Source: Clostridiales bacterium UBA6388 (GTDB lineage: Bacteria; Bacillota; Clostridia; Oscillospirales; Oscillospiraceae). Taken from it: a DNA stretch of 37,336 nucleotides. The position numbers and the translations under genes are program-made. Positions 8,123 to 16,437 of this stretch are shown here, piece after piece. The notes under the pieces were generated by a model, which saw nothing but the letters and a program-made list of their open reading frames with translations, searched no databases and had not been told where the DNA came from. Location: the NCBI GenBank assembly GCA_002437575.1, contig DJQK01000007.1, positions 1 through 37,336 of the forward strand, read 5' to 3'. Position 1 is the stretch's first letter, and every line of letters starts with the position of its first letter.

Positions 8123-9655
8123 TTGAGCAACAAGCAGAAGATCACCCTCGGCGCGGCCGGCGCGGTTTTCCTTGCGCTTTTGATCTTCCTCGCCAGCTGC
8201 AACCGCAAGCTTGTAACGAAAGAGCCTGCGCAGCCGGACGTGCTGCCAGAGCCTTCCGCCGCAGAAGAAACGACAGAAAATACCCAGCCGCAGCTTCCCG
8301 AGCCGGTCGAGAGCAAGCGCTCCATTTCGACCGCGATGGGTGACATCGCCGTCACCGAATCGACCATCTATGAAGAAAATCTCACATATTCCCGCCGGGA
8401 ATATGTGAGCTTCGATAAAAGCCGCATTCAGGCCTGCCGCGTCGAGGGACAAACCCGCCAGGCAGTGCTCTTTACCTTCCAGTACCAGCCCATTGATGGG
8501 ACGGTGCACTACTATGACAACGACGCGCGCAGCTGGATCTCCGAGCCCCTTTCCCCGGGCGCGTACCGGGCCAATCTCGTCGCAGTCGAATTTTCCTCCG
8601 GCGCAAGCCTTTTTGCCTATCTTCCGAAAACCTATAACCAGAAGGAAAACGGCGTTCTGGAGCATCTTCCCGATTCTGACGGCTACCTGCTCGTCACACG
8701 CACAGACGCGGGCTGGCAATTCAAGTTCGTCAGCTGTCAATTGCAGGCTGGGCAGGTCTGCGACGGCTTCGTCATGAGCGCGGCGTGGCCGCTTCTGGAC
8801 TGGTCGGAGAATCAGAACTGCGCCACGGTCTGGGACGCGTACACCACAAACGGCGTCGCCAAATGGTGCTTTGACGGCTACTACCGCTTCACGCCGGCCA
8901 ACTACGTCCCCACGGGTGAAAACTATTATTACCGCTGCGTCGCGTCCTATCTCATCCGTCTCATGGCAGAGCAAATTGGGCTTTCAAGCGCCGCGCCGAG
9001 CTTGACCGTGTGTATGCTGGATGTTTTAGCGCAGGAGCAGAACGCCTACGGCTTCTGGCCGACGCAGCCGGAAAGCGAGTGGCTTTCGGGCGACTTCCAG
9101 ATTGCAGACGGCTTTTACGACACGCGCTTCAATACCGACCTTATCGAAATTTTCATCCGCGCAAACAATTCGCTCGGCGGCGGGCTTTATCTGGATACCG
9201 TCAAGCGCTACGCCGCGTTCTATCAGGCGCTGGCCGAGGCGAACCATGCCGTAACGGAAAACGGCGGCTGGCTGGTCGCGGATTACTGGCACCCGGAGCT
9301 GCACGATCTGACGCACACGTCGCTCAACCATCTGGCCGCGGAATGTCTGGCGCTCTATCGTCTGGCAGACCTGTTGGAAGACGAGTCTTTGCGCGAGACG
9401 GCAGACAAGCTGCTGCTGGCCATCGAAGACACCGGCTCTGACTGGATCAAGCCAAACTGGGACCTTTATTACAGCATCCAGCCCGACGGCACGTATGACG
9501 GCACGGACTACCCGAGCCTGACGTACAACGATCTTTTTAACCTGCAAGCCTATCTCACCGAGAAAACCGGCGAACAGAACCAGACCATCGCCAATCTCAT
9601 GTACCACAAGCTCTGCTGGATGTGGGCCAACAACGTCACCGATTACAAGCGCTGA
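8123..9655 (+). CDS. Putative lipoprotein with helical-toroid-like domain
   Basis: A 510-residue exported protein of unknown function. The N-terminus is a lipoprotein signal (SNKQKITLGAAGAVFLALLI then FLASC, lipobox LASC) followed by a low-complexity linker rich in P, E and T. The C-terminal half is rich in aromatic residues and helical repeats (HTSLNHLAAECLALYRLADL, MYHKLCWMW), vaguely like alpha/alpha-toroid carbohydrate-active proteins such as D-glucuronyl C5-epimerases; this is a weak impression. The only plausible in-frame start is TTG 8123, eleven bases from the GGAGG. An ATG at 8118 has better spacing but opens a two-codon frame (ATG CCT TGA) whose stop overlaps the TTG. It has its own promoter. 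Likely attached to the outer face of the membrane. Confidence 0.75.
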   Translation: MSNKQKITLGAAGAVFLALLIFLASCNRKLVTKEPAQPDVLPEPSAAEETTENTQPQLPEPVESKRSISTAMGDIAVTESTIYEENLTYSRREYVSFDKSRIQACRVEGQTRQAVLFTFQYQPIDGTVHYYDNDARSWISEPLSPGAYRANLVAVEFSSGASLFAYLPKTYNQKENGVLEHLPDSDGYLLVTRTDAGWQFKFVSCQLQAGQVCDGFVMSAAWPLLDWSENQNCATVWDAYTTNGVAKWCFDGYYRFTPANYVPTGENYYYRCVASYLIRLMAEQIGLSSAAPSLTVCMLDVLAQEQNAYGFWPTQPESEWLSGDFQIADGFYDTRFNTDLIEIFIRANNSLGGGLYLDTVKRYAAFYQALAEANHAVTENGGWLVADYWHPELHDLTHTSLNHLAAECLALYRLADLLEDESLRETADKLLLAIEDTGSDWIKPNWDLYYSIQPDGTYDGTDYPSLTYNDLFNLQAYLTEKTGEQNQTIANLMYHKLCWMWANNVTDYKR

Positions 9656-9664
9656 GGTTTCCCC

Positions 9665-9693
9665 TTGTGCTTTGCTGTAAAATCGGTTACAAT
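9665..9693 (+). promoter_or_regulatory. Promoter of yloU-fakA
   Basis: TTGTGC (9665-9670), a 17-nt spacer, then TACAAT (9688-9693). A small dyad GCTCCA/TGGAGC follows at about 9724-9739 in the leader. Confidence 0.55.
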
Positions 9694-9769
9694 AAGCTGT
9701 AACTATCGCTTCTAAAAACTGACCGCTCCATTTTGGAGCTTTGACTATCTTGGAATTAGGAGGGTTCTT

Positions 9770-10123
9770 ATGATCCGGCTGAAAACGGAAGACGGCACCA
9801 TTGCCGTTGACAATGCGGTCTATACGAATATTGCAGGCTACGCCGCGACGAACTGCTTCGGCGTCAAGGGCATGGCCGTGCGCTCAATGACGGACGGTCT
9901 TGTGCATCTTTTGCGCAGGGAGGCCATGAGCAAGGGCGTGCGCGTCACGTTCCAGAGCGATAACTCCATCGTCATCGACCTGCACATCATGGTGGACAAG
10001 GGCGTCAATATCCGCGCCATTTCCGCGTCCATCATCAAGGAAGTCCGCTATTTTGTCACAAAGTCCACCGGCACGGAGGTCCGTGCCGTCAACGTCTTTG
10101 TTGACTCGATTACCATTGACTAA
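9770..10123 (+). CDS. yloU: Asp23/Gls24 family envelope stress response protein (YloU)
   Basis: A 117-residue cytosolic Asp23/Gls24 family protein. It reads MIRLKTEDGTIAVDNAVYTN, then AATNCFGVKGMAVRSM, and ends in the family pattern of alternating strands, IDLHIMVDKGVNI and EVRAVNVFVDSI. The start ATG 9770 follows AGGAGGG. It lies 33 nt upstream of fakA, the same pair as yloU-yloV in Bacillus. Asp23 proteins are linked to cell-envelope stress; the exact role of YloU is not known. No membrane segment is present. Confidence 0.92.
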   Translation: MIRLKTEDGTIAVDNAVYTNIAGYAATNCFGVKGMAVRSMTDGLVHLLRREAMSKGVRVTFQSDNSIVIDLHIMVDKGVNIRAISASIIKEVRYFVTKSTGTEVRAVNVFVDSITID

Positions 10124-10156
10124 GCGCCCTTTTGCGCAACCGGAGGTGTATAGACT

Positions 10157-11839
10157 TTGAGACATACCATGGACGGCGCGGCCTTTTCCCGGATGATTTT
10201 GTCCGCCAGCGCCGCAATTGAGCTGAAAAAGCAGAAGATCAACGAGCTGAACGTCTTCCCCGTCCCCGACGGCGACACCGGCACGAATATGAGCATGACC
10301 CTCGGCGCAGCGGCGCAGGACCTGAAAAAGAAGAGCCCCGAGTCTTTGACCAAGGCCGCCGACATAACGGCCTCGGCGCTTCTGCGCGGCGCGCGCGGAA
10401 ACTCGGGCGTCATCTTGTCGCTTCTCTTCCGCGGGCTTTCCAAGGGCCTCAAGGGCAAGCTGGAAGCCGATGGCAAGGATTTTGCAGACGCTTTGACCGC
10501 AGGCGTGGAGGCGGCGTATAAGGCCGTCATGAAGCCCGCGGAGGGCACCATCCTGACCGTTTCGCGCTTGACCGCAGACGCCGCAAGAGCGCTGGCCGCG
10601 GAAGACGCGAACCTCGAGAGCGTGCTTCTTGGCTCTATTGAGACGGCGAAGGCCGCGCTGGAAAACACGGTCAACCAGAACCCGGTCCTGAAAAAAGCCG
10701 GCGTTGTGGACGCAGGCGGCATGGGCTTCGTGGTCATCCTCGAGGGGATGCTGTCGAGCCTTCAGGGAAAGGATATCGTCTCGCAGTCGGATTCCGGCGA
10801 AGTAAAGGAGCAGGCCGATTTCACGGATTTTGCGACCGAGGATATCACCTTCGCCTACGACACGGTTTACATCGTCCGCAAAAAGGACGAGAATGTGAAT
10901 TTAGAGCCCCTGCGCGTCTTTTTGGATTCCATCGGCGACAGCCTCGTCATCGGCGAGGACGACGAGGCGTTCAAGGTGCACGTGCACACGAACATTCCGT
11001 GGGAAGCGCTGTCCGAGTCCCAGAAATACGGCACGCTGGAGCTTGCAAAGATCGAAAATATGCGGATGCAGCATGACGATCTGGCAGAAGGCCGCAAGGC
11101 CCGGTCGACCGACGATCTGGACGCCATCGAGCAGGAGCTGGAATCCGGCGAGACTGCAAAGCCCGCTCCGGCTGCCCCGGAAAAGCCCTTCGGCTTCGTC
11201 GCCGTGTGCGCAGGGCAGGGCCTTGCCGGTGTGTTCCGCGATCTGGGCGCTGACGGCATCATCGAGGGCGGACAGACCATGAACCCCTCCACCGAGGATA
11301 TCCTCAAGGCCGTCGAGCAGACGCCCGCGGAGGTCGTGTTCGTCCTTCCCAACAACAAAAATATCATCATGGCCGCACAGGCCGCGGCGGAGCTGGCTTC
11401 GCGCGAGGTCGTCGTCGTTCCCACGAAGACCGTCCCGCAGGGCATCACGGCGATGCTGAGCTTCGACGAGACGCAGGGCGCAAGTGAAAATCTCGAGCTC
11501 ATGACCGAGAGCCTGGCGAGCGTCACGACCATGCAGATCACATACGCCGCGCGAAATTCCGACTTCGACGGCCACGATATCCACGAGGGCGAGTACTTAG
11601 CGCTCTATAATGGAGCCCTTCTCGGAAACAGCCCGGACCTGTTCTCCCTTCTTTCCGCGATGGCCGAAAAGGCAGCGTCCGAGGGAAAGGAGTTTGTCAA
11701 CATTTTCTACGGCGCAGACACAGACCCCGAGCAGGCAGAGCAGGCCGCCGCGCTCTTCACCAAAGCCATGCCCAACGCCGAGGTCAACGTCCTGTCCGGC
11801 GGCCAGCCGATCTACTATTACCTGATTTCCGCCGAATAA
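10157..11839 (+). CDS. fakA: DAK2 domain fatty acid kinase subunit FakA (YloV)
   Basis: FakA phosphorylates FakB-bound fatty acids to acyl-phosphates, feeding exogenous fatty acids into phospholipid synthesis. The 560-residue product has the N-terminal Dak-type nucleotide domain (LNVFPVPDGDTGTNMSMTL, RGARGNSGVILSLLFRG, GVVDAGGMGFVVILEGML). Its C-terminal half is DegV-like (VFVLPNNKNIIMAAQAAAEL, VVVPTKTVPQGITAML). Length matches YloV (about 553). The start is a TTG (10157) eight bases after GGAGGTG; the next in-frame ATG at 10169 is too far from that site. It forms an operon with yloU. The FakB (DegV) partner is not in the window. Confidence 0.93.
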   Translation: MRHTMDGAAFSRMILSASAAIELKKQKINELNVFPVPDGDTGTNMSMTLGAAAQDLKKKSPESLTKAADITASALLRGARGNSGVILSLLFRGLSKGLKGKLEADGKDFADALTAGVEAAYKAVMKPAEGTILTVSRLTADAARALAAEDANLESVLLGSIETAKAALENTVNQNPVLKKAGVVDAGGMGFVVILEGMLSSLQGKDIVSQSDSGEVKEQADFTDFATEDITFAYDTVYIVRKKDENVNLEPLRVFLDSIGDSLVIGEDDEAFKVHVHTNIPWEALSESQKYGTLELAKIENMRMQHDDLAEGRKARSTDDLDAIEQELESGETAKPAPAAPEKPFGFVAVCAGQGLAGVFRDLGADGIIEGGQTMNPSTEDILKAVEQTPAEVVFVLPNNKNIIMAAQAAAELASREVVVVPTKTVPQGITAMLSFDETQGASENLELMTESLASVTTMQITYAARNSDFDGHDIHEGEYLALYNGALLGNSPDLFSLLSAMAEKAASEGKEFVNIFYGADTDPEQAEQAAALFTKAMPNAEVNVLSGGQPIYYYLISAE

Positions 11840-11845
11840 CGCTTT

Positions 11846-12083
11846 CAGCCTCGCAGAGTTTCGCGTCCGCAGACGCGAAATAAAATGGAAATCCATTTTA
11901 TCCGGCGGCTTTGCCGACCGGACAGGACAGCCGTTAGCGGTTTTACCGCTTACGGATGTCGCGTACCCCTTGCGGGTAAAAATACCGCTCACCTCGCAAG
12001 TGTGGAATTTTGTCCCTGCGGGACAAAATTCTGCGCGTAGTCGAGGTGCAGCCTTCTCGAAGAAAAGAGTCTTCTTTTCTTCG
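11846..12083 (-). repeat. Structured intergenic repeat, copy B (with extra module)
   Basis: Full copy on the minus strand filling the space between the convergent fakA and htrA. Hairpin 1 is a perfect 12-bp TCGAAGAAAAGA/TCTTTTCTTCGA. The closing stem is CACCTCG (minus strand 5' arm, at 12042-12048) with CGAGGTG (at 11990-11996). Hairpin 3 is GAATTTTGTCCC/GGGACAAAATTC. Hairpins 4-6 are near-identical to copy A. About 56 bp (11922-11977) are extra compared with copies A and C. They form two additional hairpins, one of them 11 bp (CCGTTAGCGGT/ACCGCTTACGG). Confidence 0.85.
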
Positions 12084-12122
12084 AAAAAATCCCAGTGCAG
12101 ATTCTCTGCACTGGGATTTTTT
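12084..12122. terminator. Bidirectional terminator between fakA and htrA
   Basis: Perfect hairpin TCCCAGTGCAGA/TCTGCACTGGGA flanked by A6 and T6 tracts, usable in both directions. It ends htrA on the minus strand and, after repeat copy B, fakA transcripts on the plus strand. Confidence 0.9.
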
Positions 12123-12190
12123 CAGACCGGGGGATCTCAATCTATGCAAGCCGCCATCCGGACAAATTCCGTCCGGCGGTTCTTGGCGTT

Positions 12191-13693
12191 TTAGTTACCG
12201 AAGCCGGGGATCTGGAAGTACTCAAACGGATTTGTGCCGCTGCCGCCGTAGCCATAGCCGTAGCTGTAGCCGTTCGAGCCGTCGGTGCTTCCCTGCTGGC
12301 CGTTCTGGCCGTCCTGCTGTTGCTGCTGATCCTGCGCGGCGTTCTGCCATTCGGTGATCTCTTCGTCGGTGGGACGCTCGTCGAGGGTGATCTGCGCGTC
12401 AATTTCCGCACCGGCGCGGTAGACCTTGATGGTCACCGTATCGCCCGCCTTGCACTTATTGAGCGCTGCGACAAGGTCGGTGTAAGAAGAAATTTCCGCA
12501 TCGTTGAAGCCGATGATAATGTCGCCCTGCTGGAGGCCCGCCTTTTCCGCGCAGCCGCCGGCCTCCACGCTCTGGATCATCGGGCCTGTGGGAAGGCCGT
12601 AGGTCGCGCCGGTGGAGCTGTCGAGGTCGCGGACCGTCACGCCGAGGTAGGCTCTGCCGGTCACGTGGCCGTACTGCTGAAGATCATAGACGATACGCAG
12701 CGCGTCGTTGATCGGAATTGCGAAGCTGATGCCTTCAATGCTCGCGCCGGAAGACGTTTCGCCCGAGTATTTTGCGCTCGTGATGCCGATGACGTTGCCA
12801 TCCATGTCAAACAGCGGGCCGCCGGAGTTGCCGGAGTTGATGGCCACGTCCGTCTGCAGCATATTGATGGGCTTGCCGTCGGTATTGATCTCGCGGTCGA
12901 GGGCGCTGACAACGCCGGCTGTCATGGTAAACGTCAGCTCGCCCAGAGGATTGCCGATGGCGATGACTTCTTCGCCGACTTCGATCTGGTCAGAGTCGCC
13001 GACGGTCACAGCCTGAAGACCGGTCGCGTCGATCTTCAGAAGCGCAACGTCGTTCATTTCGTCGGTGCCGACGATCGTCGCGTCGTACTCATCGCCGTTG
13101 TAGAGCTTGACGGTCACGCTCGTCGCGCCGTCCACGACGTGGTTATTCGTTACCACATAGCCGTCCGAGGTGAGGATGAAGCCGCTGCCGCTTGCAGAGG
13201 CCGAGGCGACCTGGCCCCAGACATTGGTGGTGATCTGCGTTGCAATGCCGACGCAGGCGTTCACGTTCATTGCGTAAACTTCCTTCGGCGTCAGGCTCTT
13301 GCCGGTGTCGTTGCTGGAAAGAGACGTCGGAAGCTGCGATTTTTCGAGCGTGTAGCCGTCGTCCTCTTCGCTCTGTGCGTCCTGTGAGGACTCGACGGAC
13401 TGGCTGCTCATGGTCTCAGATGCCTTGTTGGTCTCTTCGTTCTTGCGCGAAATGTTGCTGATGACATTCGTCAGCACCGAGCCGCCGATGGAGGCGACCA
13501 GCGCCACGGCAACAAGCAGCGCGATCATGCGCCCGCCGATGCCGTTATTCTTTTTGTTGTGCTTCTGGTTCTGGTTTTGATTCTGGTTGTAACCGGAATC
13601 GTAGGACGGATCGGGTCTGTTCCCCGCCGAGCCGCTTGAATCGTCCATGGGCTCGAAGGAATAATTCATCCGTTCGTTTTCATGTTCCATCAT
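12191..13693 (-). CDS. HtrA/DegP-type membrane-anchored serine protease with PDZ domain
   Basis: Envelope quality-control serine protease of family S1C. The 500-residue product has a cytosolic N-terminus with a QN-repeat, one membrane segment (MIALLVAVALVASIGGSVL, about residues 55-75), and a Ser/Glu-rich linker. The trypsin-like domain carries His185 (TNNHVVDG), Asp215 (NDVALLKI) and Ser290 (GNSGGPLFD). One PDZ domain follows at about 365-455 (YLGVTVRDL, GLQQGDIIIGFNDAEI). The tail is rich in Q, G and Y. The start ATG 13691-13693 follows GGAG; the adjacent ATG is equivalent. It appears monocistronic. The tail of QDQQQQQDG and repeated SYGYGYGGS is unusual and probably a disordered surface segment. 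Confidence 0.93.
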   Translation of the reverse strand: MMEHENERMNYSFEPMDDSSGSAGNRPDPSYDSGYNQNQNQNQKHNKKNNGIGGRMIALLVAVALVASIGGSVLTNVISNISRKNEETNKASETMSSQSVESSQDAQSEEDDGYTLEKSQLPTSLSSNDTGKSLTPKEVYAMNVNACVGIATQITTNVWGQVASASASGSGFILTSDGYVVTNNHVVDGATSVTVKLYNGDEYDATIVGTDEMNDVALLKIDATGLQAVTVGDSDQIEVGEEVIAIGNPLGELTFTMTAGVVSALDREINTDGKPINMLQTDVAINSGNSGGPLFDMDGNVIGITSAKYSGETSSGASIEGISFAIPINDALRIVYDLQQYGHVTGRAYLGVTVRDLDSSTGATYGLPTGPMIQSVEAGGCAEKAGLQQGDIIIGFNDAEISSYTDLVAALNKCKAGDTVTIKVYRAGAEIDAQITLDERPTDEEITEWQNAAQDQQQQQDGQNGQQGSTDGSNGYSYGYGYGGSGTNPFEYFQIPGFGN

Positions 13694-13818
13694 ACTGATC
13701 TGCTCCTTTATTTCACGCTGACTGCCGCGTCAACGCTTCCTCTTTTGTATGATGCTATCCTACCGTGCAATTATGACCAAATCATGACGATTCAAAAAAC
13801 GTTGTTTTAACAATATCA

Positions 13819-13842
13819 GGCGGGTCTGTGAACAAACCCGCC
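13819..13842 (-). terminator. Hairpin downstream of the symporter gene
   Basis: GGCGGGT-TGT/ACA-ACCCGCC stem just after the symporter stop codon at 13860. The minus-strand side has only a weak T tract, so termination strength is uncertain. Confidence 0.5.
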
Positions 13843-13859
13843 CGAACCGTTTTATTTGC

Positions 13860-15311
13860 TTATGCCGCGCCCTTCTGATAAGGATCGAGGAACGGCGCGG
13901 GGTCCTTTTTATACGTCGCAAGGCTCACGAGGACCAGCGCCAGCGCGCACGCGATCGCGCCCGGCACCGTCGCGCCGATGCCGAAGGGAAGACCGATGAG
14001 CTTCCAGAAGATCGTCACCGAGAAGCCCGCCGCCATGCCGGAAAGAATGCCGGCCTTTGTGGCCTTTTTCCAGTAGAGCGCCGCAAACGCGGGAAGACCG
14101 GCCGCCGCGGCATAGAAGCTCCAGGCAAACATCAGAATGTTGTACGCGTTTTTGATATACAGCGCGATAATGAGCGCGCCCAGCGGCAGAATGACCGCGA
14201 ACACACGCGTGAGGAAAAGCTCCTTCTTTTCTGTGATGCCGGGCTTGAAGGTCTTGTAGATATCGTGCACGCACGTCTGCACGGAGACGATGAGGTAGCT
14301 GTCCGCCGTGGACATGATGACGGACAAAATGCCCGCCAGCGCAAGGCCCGTCAGACCAACCGGCAGAATTTCGATGGCCAGCGCCGGAACGACCGCGTCT
14401 GTTGAGCCGTAAGCGATGATCTTCTCCGCCGGAACGAGCTGGTGCGCAACCACGCCCATGAACCAGACCAGCGGGATCGTCAGACCGTAGACGAACGTTC
14501 CCAGGAACAGGCCCTCTTTTGCGGCCTTCTGGCTCTTGGCGGCAAAGGCTCTCTGCCACATTTCAGCGCCCGCCAGCGTGAAGACGAAATAGGTGATGAT
14601 ATCGCCGACGATGCCGCCGTCCACGTACGGCTTTGAGAGCTCCGGCGCGAGATTCGCGAGGAAATTGCCCACGCCCCCGAGCTTTGCAAGCGACGTGGCC
14701 GGAATGAGGATGTAAACGAACAGGATCAGCATCACAAACTGGAACACGTCCGTATAGATAACGCCGAACAGGCCCGAGGTCGCGGTGTAGATGATGAACA
14801 CCACGCAGGCGATGATCGCGCCCGCTTCATAGGAAATGCCGATCTCGCTGCCGAGCATATTGATGATCGTGGCCGTCGCGGTGACCTGCGAGGCGACCGT
14901 TCCCATCATCGTAAAGGCGATGAGCACACCCAGCGTGACCTTTGCGCTTTTTCCGAAGCGCTTTTCAAAAAGGTCGGGAATGGAGGTCACGTTGAAGCGC
15001 GTGCCAACGGCGGAAATCCGTCCGGCAAAGCCCGAGAAGATGAACATTCCGAGCAGGTATGGGATGGCCGTCATGATGGCCTTGAAGCCGCTCGAATACG
15101 CTACGCCCGCGCGTCCCATCAGGCCGCTGCCGCCGATGATGGTCGCGCAGACGGTGGCCATCAGCACCAGCGGCCCGAAGGAACGCCCGCCGAGGTAGTA
15201 GTCGTCCATGTTCCGGACCTTCCGGACCATGACAAGTCCAATGAGGACCATTGTGATGAGATACGCTGCGATGATGATAATGTCGAGGGTATGCAGCTCG
15301 TTATGGATCAT
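13860..15311 (-). CDS. Sodium:solute symporter (SSS family)
   Basis: A 483-residue polytopic membrane protein of the SSS/PutP-PanF superfamily, coupling Na+ entry to uptake of an organic solute. It begins MIHNELHTLDIIIIAAYLIT and has about 13 hydrophobic segments. Family signatures are MDDYYLGGRSFGPL, SVIMSTADSYLIV (the conserved Ser-Thr-Ala-Asp-Ser of the sodium site), and GAEMWQRAFAAKS. Its ATG overlaps the stop of the upstream regulator gene by four bases (ATGA), implying translational coupling. The partner regulator is BusR-like, so the solute may be an osmolyte such as betaine, proline or choline; this is inference, since substrate cannot be read from the sequence. Confidence 0.9.
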   Translation of the reverse strand: MIHNELHTLDIIIIAAYLITMVLIGLVMVRKVRNMDDYYLGGRSFGPLVLMATVCATIIGGSGLMGRAGVAYSSGFKAIMTAIPYLLGMFIFSGFAGRISAVGTRFNVTSIPDLFEKRFGKSAKVTLGVLIAFTMMGTVASQVTATATIINMLGSEIGISYEAGAIIACVVFIIYTATSGLFGVIYTDVFQFVMLILFVYILIPATSLAKLGGVGNFLANLAPELSKPYVDGGIVGDIITYFVFTLAGAEMWQRAFAAKSQKAAKEGLFLGTFVYGLTIPLVWFMGVVAHQLVPAEKIIAYGSTDAVVPALAIEILPVGLTGLALAGILSVIMSTADSYLIVSVQTCVHDIYKTFKPGITEKKELFLTRVFAVILPLGALIIALYIKNAYNILMFAWSFYAAAAGLPAFAALYWKKATKAGILSGMAAGFSVTIFWKLIGLPFGIGATVPGAIACALALVLVSLATYKKDPAPFLDPYQKGAA

Positions 15312-15979
15312 AAAATCTCCTTTCTTTCCGGCTGTTTGCCGCCGGAACGCTGATTTTTTTCCGTTGTAAAAAAGTGCGCGACCGCCTGCTGCGCCGCCAA
15401 ATCGCCTACAAAGATGACGAGGTCTCCGCGCAGAAACGCCGTATCCGGCCCCGGAGAGACGATCTCCGCGCCCGCTCTTCGGATGGCCACGACCGTCGCG
15501 CCCGTTGCCCGCCAGAATTTGAGTTCGCCCAGGCTTTTCCCTTCCCCGGTCCAGTCGTCCGGAATGCGCACGCAGTAATTGGGTAAACTCTGCGCCGCCT
15601 GCGCCGGCAGGATCATCTCGTCTAAAATGCTCCCGCAGAGCTCCTGCAATTCGCGGCTGAGCTCCTGCTGGCGTTCAAGCAGGCTCTTGAGCCGGTGCTT
15701 TTTTCCGATCAGGCCGCCGCCTTCTTTGAATGTGCCGAGGCACTGCCGCGCCTGCTCGGCCGAGTGGACAAAAACGCCGCTCTGCTCGCGCACGGTGACG
15801 ACCGCCCGGTCCTGCAAGACCTGTACGGCCTTTCGGATGGTCTCGGGCGAGACATTATACTCGCTCGATAATTTGGACCGGCCCGAAATTTTCTCGCCCT
15901 CCTGCAATTCTCCATCCGCGATGCGCTGCGCAATGGAGCGGGCAATGCGCATATATTGCGGAAGTGCGTCGTTTTCCAT
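15308..15979 (-). CDS. BusR-like GntR-family regulator with C-terminal RCK_C (TrkA-C) domain
   Basis: A 223-residue repressor-like protein. Residues 1-75 form a GntR winged helix (YMRIARSIAQRIADGELQEG, LSSEYNVSPETIRKAVQVLQ). Residues about 95-125 are a coiled coil (LKSLLERQQELSRELQELCG). Residues about 135-208 match an RCK_C fold (GKSLGELKFWRATGATVVAI, FLRGDLVIFVGD). This architecture is that of BusR, the c-di-AMP receptor that represses osmolyte uptake in streptococci and lactococci. Here the regulated gene is a coupled SSS transporter rather than the BusAB ABC system. The ATG at 15977-15979 follows GGAGGG. Its promoter carries a bipartite inverted repeat, consistent with autorepression. c-di-AMP binding is inference. 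Confidence 0.85.
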   Translation of the reverse strand: MENDALPQYMRIARSIAQRIADGELQEGEKISGRSKLSSEYNVSPETIRKAVQVLQDRAVVTVREQSGVFVHSAEQARQCLGTFKEGGGLIGKKHRLKSLLERQQELSRELQELCGSILDEMILPAQAAQSLPNYCVRIPDDWTGEGKSLGELKFWRATGATVVAIRRAGAEIVSPGPDTAFLRGDLVIFVGDLAAQQAVAHFFTTEKNQRSGGKQPERKEIL

Positions 15980-16011
15980 AGAGATCCCTCCATGCTTTTG
16001 ATATCGTGTCT

Positions 16012-16040
16012 ATTATAACAACTGACAACCTAAAAATCAA
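16012..16040 (-). promoter_or_regulatory. Promoter of the busR-like/symporter operon
   Basis: Minus strand TTGATT (16035-16040), a 17-nt spacer, then TATAAT (16012-16017). One arm of the inverted-repeat operator fills the spacer. Confidence 0.85.
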
Positions 16041-16055
16041 GCCGAGTTGTCAGTT
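16020..16055. promoter_or_regulatory. Bipartite inverted-repeat operator of the BusR-like regulator
   Basis: AACTGACAAC (16020-16029) and its exact reverse complement GTTGTCAGTT (16046-16055), 16 bp apart (26 bp centre to centre). One arm lies between -35 and -10 of the operon promoter, the other just upstream of -35. The spacing suggests binding by a multimer with separated DNA-reading heads. Confidence 0.75.
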
Positions 16056-16065
16056 AAAATTGCAT

Positions 16066-16101
16066 TAAAAAACGACTCCTGTCTTTACAGAAGCCGCTTT
16101 T
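16066..16101 (-). terminator. Terminator after the 53-residue ORF
   Basis: Minus strand AGCGGCTTCTGT pairs with ACAGGAGTCGTT across AAAG, with some G-T pairs, and is followed by a T tract. It separates the small ORF from the busR-like promoter. Confidence 0.75.
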
Positions 16102-16113
16102 TCGTATTTCCGC

Positions 16114-16275
16114 CTACTGTACGCGGTAGCCGTCCAAAACCAGTGCAACCACTTTTTCCCAGAATCCCGCTTCGTTTTCACAGAACAGCCGCGCGCCCGG
16201 GATTTTATGAAACGAAACGATGCGCTTTTTGTCGTCCACCCACGCGCAGCAGCGCAGCTCTTCCTCTCGTATCAC
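16114..16275 (-). CDS. Small protein of 53 residues, unknown function
   Basis: A GTG-started frame (16273-16275) with GGGGAG six bases upstream, reading MIREEELRCCAWVDDKKRIV, then SFHKIPGARLFCENEAGFWE and KVVALVLDGYRVQ. It is a compact globular-looking protein with paired cysteines near residues 9-10, alternating hydrophobic strands and a C-terminal helix ending GYRVQ. A good ribosome site, protein-like composition and a terminator right after the stop support it as real, although it is too short for many gene finders. It lies 162 nt downstream of the membrane-anchored protein gene and may share its transcript. Not recognised with certainty. Confidence 0.6.
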   Translation of the reverse strand: MIREEELRCCAWVDDKKRIVSFHKIPGARLFCENEAGFWEKVVALVLDGYRVQ

Positions 16276-16437
16276 CCTTCGCTCCCCTTCCAAGCGTTTT
16301 TGCTTTCTGATCTATAAGACACACCGGCCGCGGCATATGCAACAGGTTTTTCAAAAAAATTTGCGAAACTGCAAAGCGCACCTGCGCGCGAAGTGGGAAC
16401 GAAAAGCGCGGAACGCGTCGGCCGGAGCTTTCCCTGC

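Noticed and set aside
12095..13387. 430-residue open frame on the plus strand
   Set aside because: Antisense of the HtrA protease; the true gene has the full catalytic triad and PDZ domain.
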